Below are positions 55,369 through 64,000 of a stretch of DNA of 64,000 nt, one piece after another. A model generated the notes under the pieces. That model searched no databases and had not been told where the DNA came from. It saw only the letters and a program-made list of their open reading frames with translations. The stretch's first letter is position 1, and each line of letters starts with the position of its first letter. This DNA is from Phytophthora colocasiae (taxonomy: Eukaryota; Oomycota; Peronosporomycetes; Peronosporales; Peronosporaceae), in NCBI GenBank assembly GCA_018806915.1, contig JAGKQI010000069.1:930001-994000 (forward strand), written 5' to 3'. The translations under genes and the position numbers were made by a program.

Positions 55369-56034
55369 TCACTGCGACGGGGTATCCTGAGCTTTCGCCG
55401 GTACCTGGTACGGTGGATAGGTCCGCTGACGACAGCTGGGAGCCTCGCTCCACCCTCCTAGAAGACGTTCCGGGCCTCGTTGAGGCGTACGAGGCGGCTC
55501 TGTTGGCGCGGGATGATCCTCAGGGCGCGGTAGCGAACCGCGCCTAGCCTCGTACAGCGACCGGCGATACAGCTCGATCCACTGCTTCTCTTCCTTAGTC
55601 TCTGGATACTCTTTCACGATTTGCGCCCAGTCAGCGTCGCCCGGTCGCGGCGTTCCAAAGCGGCGACAGCCGGCGCAGCCTTCAAGGTGATGGACGTAAC
55701 AGCAAGGACGATCCTCGTCCCAGGACAGCGAGCACACGCGCGCCGCCAGCTCTCCCAGCGCGTGGCGCTGATGGGTCTCCTCGCGGTCTTCTATTGTCGC
55801 CATGAAACGTCGCGCACCCTCTGCGTTCCAGCGTCGGACGAAGGCCGTCCACGCGGCATCAAGCGAGCGCTGGGTCACCGCGAGCATCGCGGTGACGGGC
55901 TTGCCCCGCGTCGAACGCCAGCGTCGGAACAACTCTCGCATCTCGTCGGGACTCAGCGGGGCCTCGAAGCCACTGCAGTCGTGCAGCGGCCACTCTCGGA
56001 GAGTCTGTGCGTAGGTGTGGCTTGTGGTGTTCAT
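55369..56034 (-). CDS. Intact antisense ORF near the 3' LTR of the gypsy element
   Basis: 221 codons from an ATG at 56034 to 55369, opposite to gag-pol and between integrase and the 3' LTR. No family recognised. The protein is basic and Arg/Glu-rich with a cluster C111-C112-x2-H115-H116-x3-C120-x2-C123 that could bind zinc, and a Pro-rich C-terminal part (PAPTEPPRTPQRGPE). It stays open while the sense pol is shattered, which is notable, but the region is GC-rich and long antisense frames can arise by chance. Some plant gypsy lineages (Tat/Ogre type) carry an extra antisense gene in this position. Confidence 0.5.
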   Translation of the reverse strand: MNTTSHTYAQTLREWPLHDCSGFEAPLSPDEMRELFRRWRSTRGKPVTAMLAVTQRSLDAAWTAFVRRWNAEGARRFMATIEDREETHQRHALGELAARVCSLSWDEDRPCCYVHHLEGCAGCRRFGTPRPGDADWAQIVKEYPETKEEKQWIELYRRSLYEARRGSLPRPEDHPAPTEPPRTPQRGPERLLGGWSEAPSCRQRTYPPYQVPAKAQDTPSQ

Positions 56035-56092
56035 CGTGAAGCAATTTGAAGATTGAGAAGCTCTTCAGGCTTCTTTCTAAGGTGGGGAGTGG

Positions 56093-56245
56093 TATGACGG
56101 GCTTCTGTCACACGGTCGCCATGGTGCACGGCGACCAATTAGATTAGCTTGTGTTTTGTTGGTTCACGGCGCCCGACCCGGGCGCCACACAGATTCAATA
56201 GACAGAGTTTCATTTACCACAAACAAGGAGCACCGCCCCGTTACA
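56093..56245 (+). repeat. 3' LTR of complete gypsy element
   Basis: Pairs with 49383-49535. The first dinucleotide is TA instead of TG and there are a few substitutions and small indels, so the insertion is not brand new. Confidence 0.88.
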
Positions 56246-56614
56246 CAGAAAATTGAGCACTCAAAGTGTGATAAATTCGTTTCATCCCACTATCTATCTT
56301 CATTGCGAGGACTGGAGCTATCATAAATGGCGAGGCAATGATTTCAGTTCTTTAAGGAATGGGTTTCGAGCCTCCTAAACCAAGAAACGTATCCGAACCA
56401 AGTGACCGAATACGGACTCCCCGGACGTAAACCAAGTTGTCGTAAATACATCACTAGCGAAACGAAATGTCCACTACGTAGTTAATCAACTTCTTCTTCT
56501 TCTTTACCATTGACAGCGCTCACCCGATTTTGACAAATTCGCTGCGGGTGTCAATCTCTGGAGGTTGACGGTGGAACTAGAATACTGCACTACATGTAAT
56601 CCAACGCACAATTC

Positions 56615-57200
56615 TGTGACGAACCCAGTTCCCTTGTTCGCTAGGGACGTATAGCTGACAATGCTGCGCTGCGCTGTCTCGCCGGTTCTTCTTTATTGCA
56701 GGGCTTCCTAGCTAACTTCAACACACTTCAACACCGTACGGGCTCAGTTCACCTGCGCCGGAACTTCGTTCCTATTTATATTCAATACACTTAAGCTTTC
56801 GGCTTTGCGTTCAACTTCGTCCGTTCGTCCGTTCCGCTTAACTCGTTCACTTCGTTCGTCCGTCCGTTCAACTCGTTTACTTCGCTCTTCGTTCGTCGAT
56901 GGAGTCGCAATGGCCAATTGCTTCTCGTCGTCGTCGCAAATTGCGGAGTACGCTGGTCGTGGTAAATTCCAAAGTGAGCTATTCCCCAGCACTCGCCTTC
57001 ATCGTCTCTCCGTCCAGTCGTCCTTGGCTTCACCTTCCAGTGAATGCGATCCACTTCACCGTAGCTGTCGTCACCCAAGATCTTCGCCGCATTTTAAAAA
57101 GCGTTCACCAATCACGTTCCTTTCTGCGAACTTCCAGCCGCCGTTCCGTCATAAAATACGTCAGTGGTAGTCGTCCAGCATACAAATCATCAACCTGACG
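56615..57200 (-). repeat. Probable 3' LTR of an interrupted gypsy element
   Basis: Non-coding sequence directly beyond the C-terminus of the minus-strand integrase at 57283-58404. It has a TGTGACGAACCC edge near 56615 and a CGTTCGTCCGTTC-type simple repeat tract at about 56800-56900, as expected for an LTR. The partner LTR is outside the window, so the ends are guesses. Confidence 0.35.
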
Positions 57201-57282
57201 CGTCTGTCGAGCATTATATGCATATGCGTCCAGCAAAACGCCATTAACCGTCATCTCTTCTTCAACGTGTAGCCTCATCCTG

Positions 57283-58404
57283 TTACACGCCTTCTCCATC
57301 CCCAGAGTCTTCCACGACTCTGGCGGCCTGAAAGAACTGTTCGTAGTCTCGCATCGACACCCAGAACGTCCCGTCATTCCGTCCTGATCGCCGCGTACTC
57401 TGCTGTTCTTCGTCCGTCCGCAATGGTCGCAGTTCAACTTCGAGAACGTATTGTCCAGCAGCATTCCGTCTTCGTCTTCTTCGTAGCTCCACCAACATTC
57501 CACGTTGTTCGGATTCCTCGTTCGTATTTGGAACTGCTTCTCTCGTTCGCTTCGGTACTCGTCCAGCCGTGATTGTATTGACTTCAGCCGTCGTTGCTTC
57601 ACGAGTTTCTCCGATCGTCGTTGCACTCGCTTCAGACTCCAGCGTTCCTTCATTCGTCAACTCTTCAACAATGTCGTCGCCAATCTGTTGCAACAATTGT
57701 CCAGGATGATGATACTTCACCAAAAATGACACATGAGCTATCAACAGCTCTCCACCTCCATCCAAATCTTCGCGTCTTAGGAGAAAGTTGTCATAACCAG
57801 CTGACTCGATCACTCTAGCAGGTCCAATCCAAGAGTGTACAAATTTAGATGCTTTAGGGCCTCTCGGAGGTCGAAACACCCACACCTTGTCTCCTGGTCT
57901 GAATTCACTCTGCTTCCTCGTCTTCCGGTTATAATATTTGGCTTGTCGATCCTGTTCTCGTCTCCGTGCTTCTTCAGCGCATTTATGACTCACTTCCAAC
58001 GTCTTTAGCAGTTTCTGGTGGTACTCTGGCAATTCACCAGCTTCTGTCACGTGCGTTCGTCGTAGTAATTCTTTAGGCGTCCGCAACTTCCGTCCCATCA
58101 TCAGCTCGTTCGGTGTTAACGCTACCGTCGAATGCTTTCCTGAGTTGTACGAGTAGACCGCAAAATCCACCCAGTTGTCCCAGTCACATTGTCGTTCATC
58201 ACTCATATAAGTAGCCACGCAATCCTTCCAAGTCCTGTGAAATCTCTCCACAAGTCCGATCATCTGTGGGCGATACGGTACTGGATTCGTCTGTTGAGCT
58301 TGTAAGAGGTTCACCAATTCCTCAATCACCTTGCCCGCCAGTTCCGGTGCACCGTCCGTCAACAATTCGCGAAATGGTCCGAACTTCAGAACAATCTCCT
58401 TCAT
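57283..58404 (-). mobile_element. Integrase C-terminal half of a Ty3/gypsy element, cut by another element
   Basis: A minus-strand frame of 373 residues encodes the second half of an integrase core (GPFRELLTDGAPELAG, QMIGLVERFHRTWKD with the catalytic Glu) and the C-terminal domain (FRPGDKVWVFRPPRG, HSWIGPARVIESAGYDNFLL). A variable Arg-rich tail ends at SGDGEGV. Its upstream part is missing because the LTR of the neighbouring element begins at 58408, three bases before the open frame. The frame left is undamaged, so this host element was young when it was hit. Confidence 0.8.
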
Positions 58405-58407
58405 TAG

Positions 58408-58840
58408 TGTAGTGTCTTGAGCTCGTTAAGGTCAATTGCGAAGTGAGATTAACATTAGAGCTAGGTTCAGACTTACATTCCTACCTACGAGCCGCTGGCA
58501 GGAACAGATCCACATCCTGGGCCTGCCACTGCTCCTCCAATGATCGTTGTTGCCGCTCGCTCCCAGCCAGTCTAGGCTGTTGCCGCGTGCCACCACGTGC
58601 CGCTTGTCCATTGCCGTCACTGCTCCTTGCCTTTGCTTGTCCACTGCGCGTGCTTTGCCTTGCTATTCGCTGGGGCCTCATGCCCAGGCGATACACGCCG
58701 GAGATCTGCTGCTCGCTGCTGGCTGATTTGACAATGAGGCCAGTGTCCACCTCTGCACCGCGTCTCTAAATGTAGTTATGTAGCAGTGTCGTTCGAGACT
58801 GAGCCTTGCGCTCAACACCACCCCGAAGACGACCACTGCA
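58408..58840 (-). repeat. 3' LTR of chromodomain-type gypsy element
   Basis: On the minus strand it starts TGCAGTGGTCG directly after the purine tract and ends CTCAAGACACTACA, so the ends are TG...CA with short inverted termini. Compared with 63696-64000 it has many 1-3 bp indels and a roughly 15-bp gap near 58645, so the two LTRs are well diverged. Confidence 0.8.
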
Positions 58841-58899
58841 CTCTGTTTTTTTTTGAAATCGCCACACCGAAATGTCCTGGTTCTGTTGCAATGCGACTG

Positions 58900-59446
58900 G
58901 TGAACCTGACTTGGTTGACGTTGAAGTTGAAGTCGTAAAGTCTTACAGCAGAGCCTGAGCTCAGGAGCATCCACAGACTGCACATACTGAGTTACTAGAG
59001 TAGGCACGTCCGCGTAGATAGAGCAGAACGGCTCCCAGGAATTCTCAGCATCTCCTCGAGCCCACGCCACGCCACGTAAAGCTGCCATTCTTGGCAGAAG
59101 GCTCGAAACGGTAGTCCACAATAGCACGAATCCCCAGCAAAATCCCCTGGGATGCTACGTGCTCGCGAATCTCAGCAGAAACCCCAAGATCGGAGTCGCA
59201 GTAGTGCTTCAGGCGCGACCCGTGTACCTCAAACTCCTCATTCGTAAGGAGATGGACCACCATGAACGAATGGGAGAGCGCCTTGGTGATCTTGAAGGGC
59301 CCTACCCAGCGCACCATGAGTTTGCCACCTCGCATCCTCGTGTCTACTCGAGACCAAAGGACGAAATCGCCCGCCTCAAAGTTACATGTTTGGCCCTTGT
59401 TCTTGGCCATTTCTGTACGTAATGTCTCTTCTCCTGCGATCAGCAA
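58900..59446 (-). pseudogene. Integrase tail and chromodomain-like end
   Basis: Overlaps the end of the pol frame. From 59446 it reads FEAGDFVLWSRVDTRMRGGK and MVRWVGPFKITKALSHSFMV, a GPF-type integrase C-terminal domain. After another frame change near 59065 it reads GDAENSWEPFCSIYADVP, the ending typical of a chromodomain (W-EP motif). Chromodomains target chromovirus integration to chromatin. Confidence 0.6.
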
Positions 59447-61613
59447 CTTCCTTGTGCATGGAGGCGAGGTGCTGACGCAGATTGTCGAGATGGGCCGAGA
59501 CTGTAGCCATGTCGATAGTCAGGGGATGAGTCGCTCCAGCCACCGGAACGACCACCGTGTCCAGCAAGGACGGCGCTGGGAGGCCGGTGAAAAGCTCCAC
59601 TGGTGCATGCCCACCGAGTGATGCCACTGCCGCGTGGTTGAGGTTGGCCTGGATAACAGGTAGTAGATAGGGCCAATTACGCGTATCTAGCTGGAGCTCG
59701 AGGAGCATGACCCGTAGAACCTGGAGAATATCGCGGTTCACGCGCTCCACGGTTCCGTTTATCCACGGACTGTATACCGGGACGAATTTTTGCACTGCCG
59801 TCAGCTTTGCGGCGAGCTCCTTCATCAGCTCTGCCTTGAAATGACTACCGTTATCGGATTCCCACATTTCAGGGAGGCCGAAGCGCTTGTACCAGTCCAG
59901 AACGGCCTCAGCTGCTGCAGAGCTGGTCGCTGAGTCTGCCGCCACTAACTCGCAATAGTGCGTAAGCTCATCCTTGAGAACGAGAACATAGCGTGTCGTA
60001 CCATAGGATTCTCCTAACTCCAAGTAGTCCATGTGCAAACACTCATTGCGTCGAGTAGCCGTGGATGTTGGGCCCCACGGTCGCTGGATTAACTTGCCAC
60101 CTTTGACGTGCTTACAGAGAAGGCAGTCGCGCAAAAACCGTGTCACTAGGGCCTTACAACTGCTGATGGCAAAACGGTCGTTCAAAGCCGTCAGCATAAC
60201 ATCACCACCACGGTGTCCCTGTGGCCCACAATGGGCAACCACTAATATGCGCTTCAGCAAGTCGCGAGCCTCTCGAGGCACCCACAACTTCCCATCGACG
60301 CGCACATATCCGTCCTCGTCCGCTGCAGCAGGTGCTACACCCTGGTGGCGGCGTTGCTCAATTCTGATAGCTTCTGCAGAAGGCCAGACGAAACGGTCGT
60401 CCTGGAGAGGCCTTAGCGGAGACACGACAGGCGTGTTCCGTGTCGTCACCCTCTTCGCCGACACCACTGCAGGTACTGGCTCGGACTCCATAGGAACATG
60501 CAAGTAGGCGGCCGATAGGTCCACTCTATCGAAATATCCGACACCGGTGTCCTCGGCAATATTCTCCTCTAGAAGACCAATACGCTTTACCGCAACCGTA
60601 GAAACACTCAGACCGATATTTGGCTGTCCCCAGCGGGACACTAGATCGGCCCACACGTTGTCATCGCCGGTAATGTGCTCGATCTCGTAGCGAACTCCGA
60701 CCATTTGCAACGCCCAGCGCTGCAGCTTGCCGCGAAGATGAGGTTTCACGGTCTTGTCAGGTGCAAAGATATACACGAGATTGGCATGGTCACAATAGAT
60801 GTAGATACCGTTCTCTCGGTCCAGCAAATATGCCAAGTCAGCACAGGCACGTACCACCGGATACGCCTCCTTCTCAACGATCGACCAGTTGAGCTGTGAA
60901 CCAGTGAACTGACCTCCACGGCACACCAAGAGTTCATGCGCCTGCTCTGCTACAGGCTTTCCTTCCTCCCAATGATGTACCTGAGAAACCACAATAGCCC
61001 ATCCTGTGTTGGACGCGTCAGTCAAAAGACAGACGCGAGCATCCTTGTCGGCGAAGTACTGTTTGTTCGAGGTCGCAAGCAAATCCACAACCGCTCGAAA
61101 AGCAACTTTGTCCTCTTCAGTCCACGATAAATCAACGCTTGCCAATTGGCTCTTACGCCGTCCACGCTGTGCCATTATCTGCTCAAGCATCTTCTGCAGC
61201 GGGTGCACGGTTCGTGCGTAGTCCACCATCGAATCCCGCAGCCAATTAGCTGCACACAAAAACTGCTGGAGAGCTGCAGCCGTGGGAGGCAGAGGCAGAC
61301 TCACGAGCGCTTGGAGCCGTTCCGGTGAGTGTCTAATGCCCTCACCGTCCACAACTTTACCACACCAAGTTACCTGCTTACGAAAAAGCACACACTTCCT
61401 TGCGTTGAGCTTCAACCTGCGGGCGCGCAGTACTGCAAAGAACTCCCGCAGTTTCGACAAATATTCCTCAGGTGTCTTGGCAAATAACAACAAGTCGTCG
61501 ATCCAAACAAGGAGGTGGTCATACAGCAGCTCGCGGAAACAATCCTGCATCTGAAGTTGAAAGTGCGTGGCAGAATCACTTTCAGCCCCTTTGGGACTCT
61601 CGTTAGTAAACAA
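59382..61613 (-). CDS. Ty3/gypsy pol: RT (C-terminal part), RNase H, integrase
   Basis: A 743-residue open frame. It has RT from the middle of the palm (LVWIDDLLLFAK, the YxDD-type catalytic motif as WIDD), an RNase H domain (LLTDASNTGWA, DHANLVYIF), then integrase with the HHCC zinc region (HRGGDV...CLLCKHV) and a full DDE triad: LHMDYLELGE, WESDNGSHFKAEL and NGTVERVNRD. The N-terminal half of RT lies in other frames at 61600-61790 (VVLTFSRDFWQLHSASDSQELYSFV in two frames, with a break near 61610). The long intact frame beside a ruined gag points to decay by a few indels or to assembly error. Confidence 0.85.
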   Translation of the reverse strand: MFTNESPKGAESDSATHFQLQMQDCFRELLYDHLLVWIDDLLLFAKTPEEYLSKLREFFAVLRARRLKLNARKCVLFRKQVTWCGKVVDGEGIRHSPERLQALVSLPLPPTAAALQQFLCAANWLRDSMVDYARTVHPLQKMLEQIMAQRGRRKSQLASVDLSWTEEDKVAFRAVVDLLATSNKQYFADKDARVCLLTDASNTGWAIVVSQVHHWEEGKPVAEQAHELLVCRGGQFTGSQLNWSIVEKEAYPVVRACADLAYLLDRENGIYIYCDHANLVYIFAPDKTVKPHLRGKLQRWALQMVGVRYEIEHITGDDNVWADLVSRWGQPNIGLSVSTVAVKRIGLLEENIAEDTGVGYFDRVDLSAAYLHVPMESEPVPAVVSAKRVTTRNTPVVSPLRPLQDDRFVWPSAEAIRIEQRRHQGVAPAAADEDGYVRVDGKLWVPREARDLLKRILVVAHCGPQGHRGGDVMLTALNDRFAISSCKALVTRFLRDCLLCKHVKGGKLIQRPWGPTSTATRRNECLHMDYLELGESYGTTRYVLVLKDELTHYCELVAADSATSSAAAEAVLDWYKRFGLPEMWESDNGSHFKAELMKELAAKLTAVQKFVPVYSPWINGTVERVNRDILQVLRVMLLELQLDTRNWPYLLPVIQANLNHAAVASLGGHAPVELFTGLPAPSLLDTVVVPVAGATHPLTIDMATVSAHLDNLRQHLASMHKEVADRRRRDITYRNGQEQGPNM

Positions 61614-63695
61614 TTCCTGTCCTCAGTTACAAAGCTGTAGAGTTCCTGGCTGTCTGATGCAGAGTGAAGCTGCCAAAAATCCCTTGAAAAGGTCAGAACA
61701 ACCCAAACGCGTAGGGAGCCCTTGACATTCTGAACCACCCACAGCGAGATTTGGGGTTGCACCTGCCAGAGCTGGTATTTTCACCTGTCCACCGATTAGC
61801 AGGACGATAGTCCATGGTACAACCGGAAGTCCTCACTATGTGGCTTCTCGACAGGGAGAGCTGACAAGCCCATCGGGACTCGCATTGTCTCCGCTTTTAC
61901 CAGCCCATTCTCCACCAGGCTCCTTAACGAATCCTCGGAAGGAACTTAGCGCTGTGGTTCCGGGTACTTCCGAGTACCGCTACGATATGGTTGCGCACTG
62001 TGCCGAAGCTGTGCGGACCAGAGGTTCCACATCTGCTGGTGGATCGGGCCCCAATATGAACACGCCAAACATCGGCATACTCTCGTACACCAACACGCGC
62101 AAGTCATCCAACAACAAGGGCTCGAAGCCATCCTCCTTCGCTTCGTGAAGCATTCCGTTCTAAGTGCCCATGAATCTCATGCGTATCCACAGTGAATACC
62201 AGCTCCGGGCACCTACGTCTGGTCACATCATCTCCATCGGCTTCGTTCACACGGTCACCACTATGCGAGCTGCTCGAAGAGGCAATCGATGTCAATCCCA
62301 ATGTCCTGCATTGTCTTTCGGTCCAAGCAAGAACTCGTCCTCGGCACCGTCCATGACTAGGCACGACACCCTGCGTAGATTCAATACGGGTCCAGCAGCA
62401 GTCTCAATCCGGAAGATCCAACGCGTCACAGTACTACGGCACAGCACCTGTGTGCCCTTCCCGCCACTTGTACCGTCACTGCTGGTGACAGTTCGCTCAG
62501 CTCCAGCTGCGCACCAAGTCCAAGCTAACTCGTCCATAAGCGTTGCTTCGAAATGATGTTACTGTCCGCCCCAGTATCAGGGGCAAGCAGAACGGTACAT
62601 CCAGTACCCTGTTGATGCACATCCGTCGATCCTCGCCATCGCCGGCAATCTTCTTGACAGCCTTTCGCACGCTCAACGTTTCTTCTTTTTTCAATAAAGG
62701 CCCTCTTCCAAGAGCTGCTGCCTTTTGTTCTTCAGTTGCCGTCGGACAAAGTCCTTCTCATCCAGTGGCTTCCTTGCACACTAGGGGCAACCCGTTGAGG
62801 GTGGAGAAGTTGACACCCCCTCCGTTGGATGGCACGCCTTCCTTAGGTACACTTCACGGTAGGCTGCTGCTTTGGTGCTTCCGCCCTTGTTTTTAGACTC
62901 GCCTGGCCCATTCTTCAGGCTTTCCTCTGAGCCTGACTTTCACATCGTTCTGGCATCTGATGATAGTGTTGCTGCATGGACGCCCGCTTCACTATCAATT
63001 ACAATGCCACATCATCTTGCTTCACATGACGATGCGTCACATGGCAGCTAAGCGCGTTGAATGTCCATAACGAAGCATCGTCGGCGCCAGATTGGCCATT
63101 AACAATTTGCATCGCATCTTCAGTCGCTGCTGCCTCCAGCCGGAGGCATTTTCAGCCTCTGCATCGGCCGACCCAAGCTGCAAGGCCGTTGTCCTCCTAC
63201 AAGCTTATCAAAAGCTAAGTGAAGTAATTCGCTACTGGGCCTCCACTACATCCTTCTCAGATGTATCCATCTTCAAATTCTCGCCGAACATCTTCCACGT
63301 CGGGCACGTGGATCGTTCATGAGGCTACCAGCTACCTTGCGTCTGATCTCTCCGGCAAATGGCTTCTTCCAGTCAGTGCAAAACCGTGGGTCTTGAAGAC
63401 GTAATGAGTGAGGTGCTCTAGGAACCTTCCGCTTCTATGGAGCTCTTTCACGGTGACCAACACATTTTCGTGCTGCTTCTGCCTGGTGGTCACGCAGCGC
63501 CTCCCAGATCTTCGTCTCATACTGCTGACGTTCACGCCTGAACACAACCAGAGCCTGTTGACTCCACTCTGGTCAACTTAGGGGCCTTGATAAACTCATA
63601 CACCGGCGGTGCGACGGACATCTCTGACGTCCCCATCGGCGTCCAGTTCGTTAAGTTGCGTGTCATGGTCAGCTAAAGTTCACCAAAGAATTCTT
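61614..63695 (-). pseudogene. Degenerate gag-protease-RT start of the same element
   Basis: Minus-strand fragments in all three frames: RT entry near 61650-61760; post-protease segment VSCLVMDGAEDEFLLG near 62320-62370; protease start CINRVLDVPF near 62600; and cysteine and charged gag remnants to about 63100. The segments align in order with the intact gag-protease at 2505-4277. From 63100 to the LTR at 63696 I see only leader-like sequence. Confidence 0.6.
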
Positions 63696-64000
63696 TGTAG
63701 TGTCTTGAGCCTGTTAAGGTCAATTTGCGAAGTGAGGATTAACACAGAGCCAGGTTCAGACTTACATCTCCTACCTGACGAGCCGCCAAGGCAGGAACAG
63801 ATCCACATCCTGGGCACTGGCCACTGCTCCTCCAATGATCGTTGTTGCCGCTCTGCTCCCAGCCAGTTCTAGACAGCTGTTGCCGCATTATTGTGCCACC
63901 ACGTGCCGCTTGGTCCATTGCCGTCACTGCTCCTTGCCTTTGCTTTTGAAGAGCCACAGGAGGCGCGTGCTTTGCCTTGCTATTCGCTGGGGCCTCATGC
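63696..64000 (-). repeat. 5' LTR of chromodomain-type gypsy element (cut by window end)
   Basis: Matches 58408-58690 with indels and starts with the same TGTAGTGTCTTGAG. It should continue about 130-150 bp beyond the window. Confidence 0.8.

Larger units (their letters stand above)
49383..56245 (+). mobile_element. Complete Ty3/gypsy LTR retrotransposon, decayed coding
   Basis: 6,863 bp with 153-bp LTRs at both ends and a 5-bp target duplication CAGAA (49378-49382 and 56246-56250). A probable primer binding site TGGTAGCACTTTG starts two bases after the 5' LTR (the first eight bases fit initiator tRNA-Met), and a polypurine tract AAGGTGGGGAGTGG (56079-56092) precedes the 3' LTR. It is sited inside the short retroposon. 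The internal gag-pol is frame-broken, and an intact antisense frame lies at 55369-56034. Confidence 0.88.
49371..56502 (+). mobile_element. Short retroposon copy split by a gypsy element
   Basis: The retroposon pieces are 49371-49382 and 56251-56502 (about 260 bp without the insert). They are flanked by a 16-bp duplication, CTTTACCATT(C/G)ACAGC, at 49355-49370 and 56502-56517 (one mismatch). The right piece matches 7685-7935 almost throughout and ends TAGTTAATCAACTTC plus (TTC)n. The join point ACACAGAA/AATTGAG corresponds to AACAGAAAAATTGAG in the other copy, confirming that the gypsy element landed inside the retroposon. Confidence 0.65.
58408..64000 (-). mobile_element. Chromodomain-type Ty3/gypsy retrotransposon, runs off window
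   Basis: Minus-strand element. LTR copies start with the same TGTAGTGTCTTGAG at 58408 and 63696. The left one is complete (433 bp) and the right one is cut by the window end. A purine tract AAAAAAAAACAGAG (minus strand, 58841-58854) abuts the 3' LTR. It encodes gag-protease (degenerate, 61.6-63.7 kb), RT-RNase H-integrase (59382-61613) and a C-terminal chromodomain-like part (58.9-59.4 kb). It is inserted in the integrase of another gypsy element and belongs to the same lineage as 2505-4277. Confidence 0.85.

Noticed and set aside
1..64000. CRISPR arrays, bacterial operons, tRNA or rRNA genes
   Set aside because: None seen; spliced genes and retroelements show a eukaryotic nuclear genome. 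A tRNA scan was not possible by eye.

Overview
The window looks like part of a plant-pathogenic oomycete nuclear genome, most likely Phytophthora or a close relative. The evidence is an RXLR-dEER effector gene, five bZIP proteins with the oomycete Cys-for-Asn change in the basic region, an axonemal dynein heavy chain (flagellated zoospores), short GT-AG introns of 57-83 bp, a textbook oomycete initiator motif, and abundant Ty3/gypsy, MULE, pogo-like and LINE-type elements.

Layout. 1-1887: 3' end of COG7 (three exons). 2007-4277: an unrecognised gene that ends in a truncated gypsy gag-pro fragment. 5.1-13.9 kb: an accessory cluster of four Cys-type bZIP genes, an RXLR effector and its decayed sibling, a LINE reverse-transcriptase relic, and retroposon copies. 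14.2-19.1 kb: two MULE-type transposases, the first inside an element with long terminal inverted repeats and a 12-bp target duplication. 20.7-38.7 kb: a conserved block with CWC22 (splicing), a three-finger ZC2HC protein and a roughly 14.8-kb dynein heavy chain on the minus strand. 39.3-40.0 kb: an internally deleted pogo-like element. 41.1-48.1 kb: a second gene-dense block with a Cu/Zn-SOD-like protein that has lost most metal ligands, a coiled-coil protein, a secreted three-module cysteine-rich protein, a lumazine synthase fused to a metallothionein-like tail, VPS25 (ESCRT-II, four exons) and a fifth bZIP. 49.1-64 kb: nested retroelements. One is a complete but decayed gypsy element (153-bp LTRs, 5-bp target duplication) sitting inside a short retroposon. 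Another is a 433-bp-LTR chromodomain-type gypsy element that runs off the window end and has split the integrase of a third gypsy element.

The housekeeping genes act in separate processes (Golgi tethering, splicing, flagellar motility, endosomal sorting, riboflavin synthesis). They show no operon-like logic. The accessory region is shaped by duplication and transposition. A short retroposon family with 13-17 bp target duplications, a common 3' end (GTTAATCAA plus a pyrimidine microsatellite) and 5' truncation recurs four times; one copy breaks the RXLR sibling and another carries the complete gypsy element.

Caution: the dynein gene carries about a dozen small frame breaks, several in homopolymers or a GT run, while its protein stays conserved on both sides. 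Uncorrected assembly indels are therefore likely, and other single frameshifts reported here may be artefacts too.
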